A stretch of DNA of 33,324 nt from Thiobacillus sp. 65-1402. GTDB taxonomy: Bacteria > Pseudomonadota > Gammaproteobacteria > Burkholderiales > Thiobacillaceae. A program made the position numbers and the translations under genes. A model generated the notes under the pieces. The model was not told the origin of the DNA. It did not search any database and saw nothing but the letters and a program-made list of their open reading frames with translations. Positions within the stretch are counted from its first letter, which is position 1. Each line of letters begins with the position of its first letter. The stretch is from NCBI RefSeq assembly GCF_001897685.1, contig NZ_MKUG01000012.1, forward strand, positions 1 to 33,324, given 5' to 3'. Shown here in pieces: positions 7,643-14,501 of this stretch.

Positions 7643-8393
7643 GAGGTCTCAGGCTCAGCAAGGTGCCGTCATCGAGCCGGCTCATCCAGCGCGTGTTGCT
7701 GCCGGTGCGAACCGGGTACTGCTCCAGCAGGGCATCCACATCCACGAGGCTGGTCTCGCGTGCCCAGGTGAGGAACAGGCGCACGGCCTTCACGCTGGCG
7801 CAGCAGGACAGCAGTTGTCCGAGCAAGTCCTTGCGGGGGGAACGCAGTCCATCGAAGATGTTGCGGGCCTCTTCGAGGCTCTGCTTGACGCCGGCTTCGT
7901 ACAGCAGCTCCAGAACGGCACGCTCGGAGGCAGCCACCCGCAGATCCTCGGGCAGGCCAGGCGGCGTGGTCAGGGTCTTGCTGGCCAGCGCCGTGTCCGG
8001 CCAGTCGAACAGGCGGGCGTGGACGTAGCGGGCCGGAAAGCGCGAGGTGAACCAGGCTGGCAACACGAAACGACCGTCGCCCCACAGCACCAGCGCCTCC
8101 CGGCTGCCCAGGTTGTGCCGCACACCCTGCAGGGCCAGGGCGCTCTTGCCGCCGACGTGCAGGCCGGGCACGCGCTGTTGCAGGAACTTCAGCGCACCGT
8201 AGACCCCGAATTCATCGTTCGGGAAGGCATAGACGCCATGGGCCAGGCGCACGAGCCACCCGCCGTCGGCATAGTGGGCGGCGAGCTGGGGCGACACCCC
8301 GAACTGGCTCAGGGTGGCAAGGTCGAACGGCGCCCCGCGGGGAAGTCCCGCCTGCAGCCGCTTGATTACCTGGTGCCTAGAATTTCCATCCAT
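7635..8393 (-). CDS. abiEi: AbiEi antitoxin / autorepressor
   Basis: AbiEi proteins counteract AbiEii and repress their own operon through an N-terminal winged HTH. This 252-residue protein has that layout: a DNA-binding part at about 1-60 (LATLSQFGVSPQLAAHYADGG, then WLVRLAHGVYAFPND) and a C-terminal antitoxin domain (GGKSALALQGVRHNLG, ARYVHARLFDW, SERAVLELLYEAG). The ATG at 8393 is chosen because the frame upstream has no family character. Its 5' region (8394-8616) separates it from the divergent DUF3742 gene and is AT-richer than the surroundings, fitting an operator-promoter region. Confidence 0.9.
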   Translation of the reverse strand: MDGNSRHQVIKRLQAGLPRGAPFDLATLSQFGVSPQLAAHYADGGWLVRLAHGVYAFPNDEFGVYGALKFLQQRVPGLHVGGKSALALQGVRHNLGSREALVLWGDGRFVLPAWFTSRFPARYVHARLFDWPDTALASKTLTTPPGLPEDLRVAASERAVLELLYEAGVKQSLEEARNIFDGLRSPRKDLLGQLLSCCASVKAVRLFLTWARETSLVDVDALLEQYPVRTGSNTRWMSRLDDGTLLSLRPHG

Positions 8394-8616
8394 GGTGTAA
8401 AAATAGCACGGAATCCAATCAGCCCCTAGAGCTATCGCAGGAACGTGCATGGAAAGTAGCATAAGGTTTGATTTGTAGTGCAGAATCTAATCGCCCTGCG
8501 ACCCGAGCCAACCCGGCTCTGCCGGCCGCAACCCGCCCTCCTGATCGCGGTCTATGCTGGAGGGCAGGCCACGACCGGCCGCTCCGCGAGGTGAGGCACC
8601 ACTGAAGCCGAGGCAT
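8394..8616. promoter_or_regulatory. divergent intergenic region abiEi / DUF3742
   Basis: This 223-nt gene-free stretch separates two divergent genes and is AT-rich next to abiEi. A weak promoter-like pair for abiEi on the minus strand (TTCTGC, 16 nt, TATGCT) lies around 8461-8490. I see no clear inverted repeat of the kind AbiEi binds. The promoter call is weak. Confidence 0.3.
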
Positions 8617-8988
8617 ATGAGCATGACCACCAACACGCACAACGGGCGCTGGAGCCACCGGCTGGGCCGGGGGGCTGGCCGTGCCTGGCGTGGATACCTG
8701 CGCCGCGAGCAGCGTGTCGCCGGCTGGCTGGTGACGCGCGGGGTGCCCGCGGGCGCGGCGACGGCGGTGCTCTGGATCGTCAAGCTCGCCGTGCTCGGTG
8801 CGCTGCTCTACTCCGCGTTCTGGCTGGCCCTGCTGCTTGCCTTTGCGGTGACTGCTGCATGGCTCGTGCAGCACGACGACTCTGATCAAGAGGAACCGCA
8901 ACCCGAGTGGAGGGAAGGCCCCAACGGCTTCGGGCTTTATGACAAGAGCGACTGGCGCATCGACCCGCATGTGACCGACGACGACTGA
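8617..8988 (+). CDS. DUF3742 family ICE protein
   Basis: A small membrane protein found beside traG in ICEclc-like elements; its role in transfer is not known. The 123-residue product has a basic N terminus (GRWSHRLGRGAGRAWRGYLR), a hydrophobic hairpin (AVLWIVKLAVLGALLYSAFW then LALLLAFAVTAAWLV, about residues 46-84) and the conserved acidic tail with EWREGPNGFGLYDKSDWRID. It is one of few genes on the plus strand in the transfer block, ending 7 nt from the stop of the convergent TraG gene. ATG 8617 is preferred; an in-frame ATG two codons later is equally possible. Confidence 0.85.
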   Translation: MSMTTNTHNGRWSHRLGRGAGRAWRGYLRREQRVAGWLVTRGVPAGAATAVLWIVKLAVLGALLYSAFWLALLLAFAVTAAWLVQHDDSDQEEPQPEWREGPNGFGLYDKSDWRIDPHVTDDD

Positions 8989-8995
8989 ACGGCGG

Positions 8996-10519
8996 TCACT
9001 TCTTCGATACGGCGCTCATTGCCATACCAGCGCCACGCCCTCCAGCGCCCTTGGCGTCCGAGGTGGCGGTGGACAACCCCTGCACGATATTTCCCGTGCG
9101 AACGCCTGCCCAAGCCAATGCCATGACCCAAAACGTCGGCAGCACGATGAACATCATCGCCATGACGAAGTTGAGCAGCATGTCGCCAAAGGCGTTGTTC
9201 AAGCCGATCAGCGGATCGAAGTTCGTGTGCGGCCTGTCGGCGCCAAACCCCCAGCCGTAGAGCACGTCCAGGATCGTGCTGTCGATCCAGCGCGCGAGCT
9301 GGAACCAGAAGTCCACGAAGAACAGCGCGAACTGGACGCAGCTCACCGTCACCACCGTCTTCAGGTCGTAGGTGCCGATCAGCAGCACCAGCGGGATGCA
9401 GATGACGAGCGCCATCTTGAGCATCGTCAGCACCATCGGCAGCGCCTGGCGCACCACGTCCATCGCCGGAAAGAAGCCCAGCGAGCCGACGGTCAGCCCC
9501 AGGTCGCTCGCGCCGCGCGTGACGATGTTCGGCAGCGTCTTGTCGATCTGGCCGCCGTAATCGGTGTAGACGGCGCCCTGGTTCATCTTCTGCTGCCGCG
9601 GTGAGACGACGGCGCGGATCACCGAGTCATTGACCTCGCTCTGCGACAGGAAGCCCACCCAGCGCCCGATGCGGGTCAGCAGGTCCGGGTCGACCTGTGC
9701 CAGCAGCCGGCTGCGCAGTCCCTGGCCGCCATCGGCCCACCACTGCCGGCAGGACGGATAGCCGCCGCCGCTGTCCACCTGTGCCAGCCCCGCATCGCGG
9801 GTCGCGTCGTAGGTCCAGGCCGTGCGTGGGGTCCTGGCGCGATAGGTGTCATAGAAGCCGGGCGTGTCGAGGAAGTAACTCGACCCGATCCAGGTGACGT
9901 CGTTCATCTGCTCGTCGGAGAGCGTCGGCCGGTTCATGAACAGCTTGGCGCGCGACGGCCCGTAGCAGTCGTGCGTGAAGTCGGCGACCTCCTGTGCCAG
10001 CACCGGATCGTCGATGCGCGTGGCATCCACATCCATGCGAATCTGACGCAGGTCCGTGCCGCAGGGAATCGCCGCCACCGCGGAGCCCGTCACGGCTTTC
10101 GACAGCGCGTGTATGAAGAACCACCACACCGGCACCAGCGCGCTCTGGTCGTTGAGCGCCGTGTAGACGTTGGACCAGCCCGTGTCGTTGGGCAGCGGGA
10201 CACTGACCTGGCATTGCGCGGAGCGCGTGGTGTCGAACCTGATCGTGGCGAGATCCACCGGGATGAACGGGATGCCGGCGAACATGATGACCACGATCGC
10301 CACCCACACCCGGTTCTCGATGCGCATCGACGACAGCACGCCCTTGTTGCCTTCGTCCGCACCTTCGCTGCGGGCCTTGAGCCACTCCTGGATCACGATG
10401 GCCACGAACGGCAGCGCGAACACGCCGCTGGCCACGAGAATGCTCCAGATGCCGTTGTTGACCACCCAAGCTACCAGGGTCAGGTAATACTCCAGGTAGT
10501 CCGTGGTGTAGAGCGTCAT
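8996..10519 (-). CDS. traG: TraG N-terminal domain-like conjugal transfer membrane protein
   Basis: Inner-membrane component of mating-pair formation and stabilisation, related to the N-terminal domain of F-plasmid TraG. The 507-residue protein starts MTLYTTDYLEYYLTLVAWVV. It has hydrophobic segments near residues 12-45, 70-90, 330-390 and 425-460, with a large probably periplasmic loop between about 90 and 330 containing several Cys (CGTDL, DCYGPS, PSCRQWW). A GGGAGG ribosome site precedes the ATG at 10519. It is the last gene of the operon that starts with the TIGR03757 gene; the 15-nt gap to the preceding small gene supports co-transcription. It lacks the long soluble C-terminal half of F TraG, which is normal in this ICE family. 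Confidence 0.9.
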   Translation of the reverse strand: MTLYTTDYLEYYLTLVAWVVNNGIWSILVASGVFALPFVAIVIQEWLKARSEGADEGNKGVLSSMRIENRVWVAIVVIMFAGIPFIPVDLATIRFDTTRSAQCQVSVPLPNDTGWSNVYTALNDQSALVPVWWFFIHALSKAVTGSAVAAIPCGTDLRQIRMDVDATRIDDPVLAQEVADFTHDCYGPSRAKLFMNRPTLSDEQMNDVTWIGSSYFLDTPGFYDTYRARTPRTAWTYDATRDAGLAQVDSGGGYPSCRQWWADGGQGLRSRLLAQVDPDLLTRIGRWVGFLSQSEVNDSVIRAVVSPRQQKMNQGAVYTDYGGQIDKTLPNIVTRGASDLGLTVGSLGFFPAMDVVRQALPMVLTMLKMALVICIPLVLLIGTYDLKTVVTVSCVQFALFFVDFWFQLARWIDSTILDVLYGWGFGADRPHTNFDPLIGLNNAFGDMLLNFVMAMMFIVLPTFWVMALAWAGVRTGNIVQGLSTATSDAKGAGGRGAGMAMSAVSKK

Positions 10520-10534
10520 GCCTGCCTCCCGGTC

Positions 10535-10888
10535 TCAGCCGTGCCGCAGCAGTTGGCTGGCTTCCAGCGCGACCACGGAGATCACGGCCGCGATCTCCGT
10601 GCGCAGCAGGCGCTGATGCGTCTCGCGGGACGGCTCCCGCCGCAACAGGCGCCGACGCATCCACCACCAGCCGTAAGCCGTCGCTCCGTAGAGGCACAGC
10701 CGCCACACGAAGAAGTGGCCGGCGTGCGCCTGCAGCCAGTGCTGCCAGCCCTCGACGCCGCCGACCACGTGGATGCCGGCGATGTTCACCGCCACCGCGG
10801 CGGCGACCACGAGCAAGGTCCACAGCAGCGCCACACCGACGCGGCGGTTGAACAGCCATGGCAGCCGCAGCCAGGCCAGCCGGCTCAT
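10535..10888 (-). CDS. small ICE membrane protein of unknown function
   Basis: A 117-residue protein with two hydrophobic stretches, around residues 18-40 (VALLWTLLVVAAAVAVNIAG) and 60-76 (FVWRLCLYGATAYGWWW), followed by a cluster of arginines (MRRRLLRREPSRE) and a C-terminal amphipathic segment. No catalytic motif is visible. It overlaps the TIGR03755 gene by 4 nt upstream and lies 15 nt before traG, so it is part of the transfer operon. I recognise it only as a conserved companion of traG in such elements and cannot assign a function. Confidence 0.8.
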   Translation of the reverse strand: MSRLAWLRLPWLFNRRVGVALLWTLLVVAAAVAVNIAGIHVVGGVEGWQHWLQAHAGHFFVWRLCLYGATAYGWWWMRRRLLRREPSRETHQRLLRTEIAAVISVVALEASQLLRHG

Positions 10889-12291
10889 GGCGTACCGCTC
10901 CGCGGCCTCTGGACTTCCCGCAGACGGTCGCGCGTGGTGTCGCCCTCGAAGACGCCGCGCGAACCGGCAGCGCGGGTGCTGTGGCGCTGGATGATCGCCA
11001 TCGCCGAGTTGCCGGCCAGCGTGCGCCGCAGCTCCAGCTCAGTCTTGAGGTTGTTGATCTCCTGCTCCAGCGCGCTGTTCTCCTGGTCTACCGCCTGCAC
11101 GGCCAGTTCGTTGGCGGCGACGTTCGGCTCCTTCTTGCCAGTGAGCAACGTGCGTTGCAGCAGCAGGGCCTTCTCCAGCACGCTGGACAGCGCCGCCTCC
11201 GACGCCAGGCGCTTGCCCAGCACGTCCTGGTCGGGTTCGTCACGCAGGGCCTCGATCACGCCGCGGGTGATCGGCAGCGAGCTGCTGCCGGCCGCGTCGA
11301 GATTGGCCAGCGTCGTCGGCCGGGTGCCCGTCACCAGTTCCTGCAGCGCCTGCAGCTTGGTCTCGTACTCTTCCTGGATCATTGGCGTCAGCCCGACGCC
11401 AGGCGTGGTCTGGGTCTTCGTGCAGTTTTCGCAGGTGCGCTGCTCGCGTTCGCCCAACACGCGGGTCGCCCAGTCCGCGGCCGCCTGGGGCGAGGACCAA
11501 GTTTGGCAGGTCAGGCGGTTGCCGCAGGCGCTGCGCGCGATCGACGAGGTATCGGTGGCGCTGCGCCCGTTGAGCAGGTTGTAGCCCGCGCGCGTCACAT
11601 CGCCGACCACCTTGATCGAACTCTGACCGGAGCCGCCCGCGTTGCCGCCGCCGACCCATGGCACGCCGTTGTTCCCTTTGTTGGACTCGGCCTGCTCGAT
11701 GGCGGAGACGGCATCGGTGCTGCTGACCGCATCCCGCAGCGCCATCCCTTCGGCGAGCTGGTCCCAGCCGGCCTGGCCTCCGGCCATGTCCGCCATGCGA
11801 TTGGCGATGGCCCGGCAGGTCATCTTCGAGCGGTCGAAATCCAGGCGCGCCTGGAGGATGCCGTTGGTGAGCAGGTTGTACAGCCCCGGGTCGGCGCGCT
11901 GGATGATCAGGGCCGGCAGCGAGGCCACGGCGCTGGTGGCGTTCTGGATCACGTTGCTCATGATCGTCTGGAAGCCGTTGGTGATGCCGTTGAGCTGGTT
12001 CTGCAGCGTCGTGGTGATGCTCATGTCGCCGCAGATCAGGTTGCTGTTCCAGCCGACGCCGACGCCGATGCTCTGCATGTTGCCGGCACCACCCATCGAC
12101 ACGGCCCGGCCGCCGCCGATGCTGTAGAGCACGTCGTCGCCGATCACGCTGCCGCTGACGTTCACGCCATTGGGATCGATGCGGGTCTGCGCCCAGGCGA
12201 CGCCGACGACCAGCGTGATGGCCGCCACGAGCAGCGTGGCCCGCAGGGGCGACTTCGCGCGGCGCAGGAAGTGACGGAGGGAGGCGGTCAT
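10885..12291 (-). CDS. TIGR03755 family integrating conjugative element protein
   Basis: An exported structural or assembly component of the GI-type mating apparatus. The start ATG at 12291 gives 468 residues with an N-terminal signal peptide (RRAKSPLRATLLVAAITLVV, cleaved after VAWA). The mature protein begins QTRIDPNGVNVSGSVIGDDVLYSIGGG, the conserved family opening. A Cys-containing central part (CGDMS, MTCRA, ACGNRLTCQTW, CENCTKTQ) suggests disulfides, which fits the Dsb-like protein encoded in the same module. The C-terminal third is a predicted coiled coil (ENSALEQEINNLKTELELRR). It lies 10 nt after the TIGR03756 gene and overlaps the next gene by 4 nt. Confidence 0.9.
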   Translation of the reverse strand: MTASLRHFLRRAKSPLRATLLVAAITLVVGVAWAQTRIDPNGVNVSGSVIGDDVLYSIGGGRAVSMGGAGNMQSIGVGVGWNSNLICGDMSITTTLQNQLNGITNGFQTIMSNVIQNATSAVASLPALIIQRADPGLYNLLTNGILQARLDFDRSKMTCRAIANRMADMAGGQAGWDQLAEGMALRDAVSSTDAVSAIEQAESNKGNNGVPWVGGGNAGGSGQSSIKVVGDVTRAGYNLLNGRSATDTSSIARSACGNRLTCQTWSSPQAAADWATRVLGEREQRTCENCTKTQTTPGVGLTPMIQEEYETKLQALQELVTGTRPTTLANLDAAGSSSLPITRGVIEALRDEPDQDVLGKRLASEAALSSVLEKALLLQRTLLTGKKEPNVAANELAVQAVDQENSALEQEINNLKTELELRRTLAGNSAMAIIQRHSTRAAGSRGVFEGDTTRDRLREVQRPRSGTP

Positions 12292-12301
12292 CGTGGGTTC
12301 C

Positions 12302-13246
12302 TCACATGAAATCGACGCTGCCGAGGAAGACCTGGCCACGGCGCCGGCAGCAGGAGTACGGCCGCCACAAGGCCCAGGCGTAGTCGCCTTGCTGGGCCTG
12401 CACGCGGGTGCGGCTGTGCGGGAAAACCACGCAACTGTTCGAGAGCGTGGGCGTCAGCTCCTGCCACTTGCCCGTCGAGGCGTCGGTCTCCATCAGCGCG
12501 CCGGCCGGCCAGTAGCCGTCGCGGGCGTTGGCCAGCAGAGGCTGGTACACGTGAATCTGGTTGCGGCGCGTCACGATGTCGCCCGCGCGCTGCGCGACCA
12601 CGGCGCCGCTCTTGTGGTCGTCGGTCTGGTGCAGGAAGCCACCGCGGGGATACACGTTGCCCCAGAGGTTCAGGCCGGTGCGCGTACCGATTTCGCGCCG
12701 GCCGGGGATGAGCGCTTCGGGGTAGAACGCTTCCGGGATGTTGTAGCGCCAGGCGATCGTGTCGAGCGTGCTCAGCAGATACGGCATGAAGGCCGTGCCA
12801 GCGCCTTCGCAGGTGTAGCCGGAGGCGCTGGCGAACTGGCTGAACACCATCCCGGCCGGATGGCCGATGACATCGGCGTTCTTGAACTTGGCGAGGTTGT
12901 TCTCGTTGTCGTGATTGGTCGTGCCGTCACCGCCAGCCTTGGCGGTCGGGTTGGGCATGCTCATCGCCCTGACTTCCTGCCACGGGTTTTCGCCGGTGTT
13001 CGAGTAGCTCGACACCACCGCATCGGGGACGTAGTGGCGCACCTTGACGGAGGTGCGAACCGAGCAGCCGAAGGGCGTGCAGTACAGCCAGTAGCAGATT
13101 CCGACCACGCGGTATTCGAGGCAGTCGGGGGACAGCGCCGACGAGACGATGGTGGCGGTGTCCAGGGCGAACGTCGACGTGGCCGCGCTCAGCAGCAGCG
13201 AGGCGGCGGTGGCGCGCAGGCGCCGGCGTGCCAGCAGGAGGCTCAT
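12302..13246 (-). CDS. TIGR03756 family (TraU-like) integrating conjugative element protein
   Basis: A periplasmic mating-pair-formation protein, comparable in context to F TraU. It has 314 residues from the ATG at 13246. The signal peptide (RRRLRATAASLLLSAATSTF) ends before ALDTATIVSS. Cysteines are frequent in the first 60 mature residues (SPDCLEYRVVGICYWLYCTPFGC) and near the end (SNSCVVF, SCCRRRG), typical of disulfide-rich conjugation proteins. The start overlaps the end of the TIGR03757 gene by 4 nt, so translation is probably coupled. Confidence 0.9.
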   Translation of the reverse strand: MSLLLARRRLRATAASLLLSAATSTFALDTATIVSSALSPDCLEYRVVGICYWLYCTPFGCSVRTSVKVRHYVPDAVVSSYSNTGENPWQEVRAMSMPNPTAKAGGDGTTNHDNENNLAKFKNADVIGHPAGMVFSQFASASGYTCEGAGTAFMPYLLSTLDTIAWRYNIPEAFYPEALIPGRREIGTRTGLNLWGNVYPRGGFLHQTDDHKSGAVVAQRAGDIVTRRNQIHVYQPLLANARDGYWPAGALMETDASTGKWQELTPTLSNSCVVFPHSRTRVQAQQGDYAWALWRPYSCCRRRGQVFLGSVDFM

Positions 13247-13686
13247 GGCTGCGCGCTCCGGTAGGCGTTGATGCGTGCGACGGCGCGGGGCACGTCGGGC
13301 TCGCCGTAGACCACGTAGCGTCGATCGACCACCACGGCGGGAATCTTGGCGATGCCCAGTCCCCAGGCATCCGCGACACCTTGGTAGGCGTGGCCGATGC
13401 GGCGTTGAAGGGCCTCGCCACCGTCCTGCAACCGCTGCCGCACCAGGGCTGCAGCCCGTTGCGGGTCGGCCGGTAGGTGCGCGGCGAGTTCGACCTCGAT
13501 GCGCGTGGCCTGGTCCAGCTCGATGATCCGCACGCCGGCTGGAGCCTGCACCGGATGACGGCTGTCGGTGACGACGAGCACGTCGGCTGCTGCAGTCTGG
13601 GTAAACATGAACAGCACTGCCCACAGTCCGGGCGCAATGCTGATGGTCGGCAGCCGGGGCGAAGCCTTGAAGACGGGGGCCGGCAT
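13243..13686 (-). CDS. TIGR03757 family integrating conjugative element protein
   Basis: A small exported protein of the transfer apparatus, with a thioredoxin-like pattern but no CXXC. The 147-residue product has a signal segment (LWAVLFMFTQTAAA) and then ADVLVVTDSRHPVQAPAGVRIIELDQA. The C-terminal half has IAKIPAVVVDRRYVVYGEPDV, the cis-Pro strand region of a thioredoxin-like fold as in TrbC/TraW-type proteins. AAGGA lies 8 nt before the ATG. It is now the first gene of its operon, because the methylase-nuclease cassette separates it from radC upstream. Confidence 0.85.
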   Translation of the reverse strand: MPAPVFKASPRLPTISIAPGLWAVLFMFTQTAAADVLVVTDSRHPVQAPAGVRIIELDQATRIEVELAAHLPADPQRAAALVRQRLQDGGEALQRRIGHAYQGVADAWGLGIAKIPAVVVDRRYVVYGEPDVPRAVARINAYRSAQP

Positions 13687-13749
13687 ATCGGGCGTCCTTG
13701 GAGTCGATCAAAGTCACAGTCGACTTCAAGTGCCGATCTAGCGCGACAA

Positions 13750-13775
13750 AGAAACCGCATCCGGCCCCTGCCGGT
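13750..13775 (-). terminator. possible terminator downstream of the methylase-nuclease cassette
   Basis: On the minus strand AAACCG pairs with CGGTTT across a 14-nt loop that contains a nested CCGG/CCGG pairing. It is followed by TTTCTTTG, a short T-rich tail. It lies 55 nt after the stop of the nuclease gene (13830) and before the TIGR03757 gene, where a terminator for the cassette would be expected. Confidence 0.4.
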
Positions 13776-13829
13776 TTCATACCCTATGCCGTTGTGAGCG
13801 TTGTGATTGCCTCCTGTCGGAGGCGGAGA

Positions 13830-14501
13830 TCAGGTGCGGGACGCTGAGGTGCCCGCGAACCCAAGAAACGCATGCTGTAAGCGAATCGGCATCGACGGCT
13901 TGGAGCGTGCATGTAGGCTCTGCCAAGTCCCGTCACTGATGTCGCTCGGGGCGAGGCGATCTACCGAGCGCGAAACTCTTCTCAAGTAAGCGTTGACGCC
14001 ATCCGCGGATTCCGAAGGAGCGCCGGCAAGAACGTACCCCACCATGAAGCCGATAGCATGGTTCTCGCCGTACTTCTCCTGGATGAATCGATCCATGCCC
14101 TCGACGACGTACTCTCGACACAAGTGAGTGTCCGACCCGGCGATTCGTTTGCATTCGATGATCGCGTGCGGATCATGCTCCTGCGTGCGCAAGAAAATTT
14201 CGACGAACGCCAGCGGGATGTCGGTACGTCCGTCTGGCAGCATCACGTTGCTTTTGGATCGCGATTCCGTGCCAGGCAGCACCATGATCTGCTTCCACGG
14301 GGAGTTCTTCAGCGCAATGCGCATCCCGTCCCGCAGGCGCTCGGTCATGATTACCTCTCCAGCGTTGGCATTCACGTCCTCGGCTGCGCATGCTCGCTGC
14401 CAACCTGCGGCCAGTGTCAGCAGAATGACCGCCACAACCTCGGGCTCAAGTTCAATGAACTCTCTGCCCAGTGCAGGAGGTGCCTCATAGGGGATCCTCA
14501 A
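13830..14501 (-). CDS. putative PD-(D/E)XK nuclease of the methylase cassette
   Basis: A 223-residue protein of unknown family. The central part reads as a PD-(D/E)XK nuclease core: GRTDIPLAFVEIF supplies Asp94, then HAIIECKRI supplies Glu116 and Lys118 at the correct spacing, followed by a helix with CREYVVEGMDRFIQEKYGE. The last ~45 residues are Arg/Ser-rich. It starts within the methylase stop codon (4-nt overlap), so it is the third gene of a translationally coupled operon. By context it could be the cutting or effector subunit that recognises unmodified DNA. It could alternatively be a nickase or a degenerate nuclease-fold protein. The motif is seen; nuclease activity is inferred. Confidence 0.65.
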   Translation of the reverse strand: MRIPYEAPPALGREFIELEPEVVAVILLTLAAGWQRACAAEDVNANAGEVIMTERLRDGMRIALKNSPWKQIMVLPGTESRSKSNVMLPDGRTDIPLAFVEIFLRTQEHDPHAIIECKRIAGSDTHLCREYVVEGMDRFIQEKYGENHAIGFMVGYVLAGAPSESADGVNAYLRRVSRSVDRLAPSDISDGTWQSLHARSKPSMPIRLQHAFLGFAGTSASRT

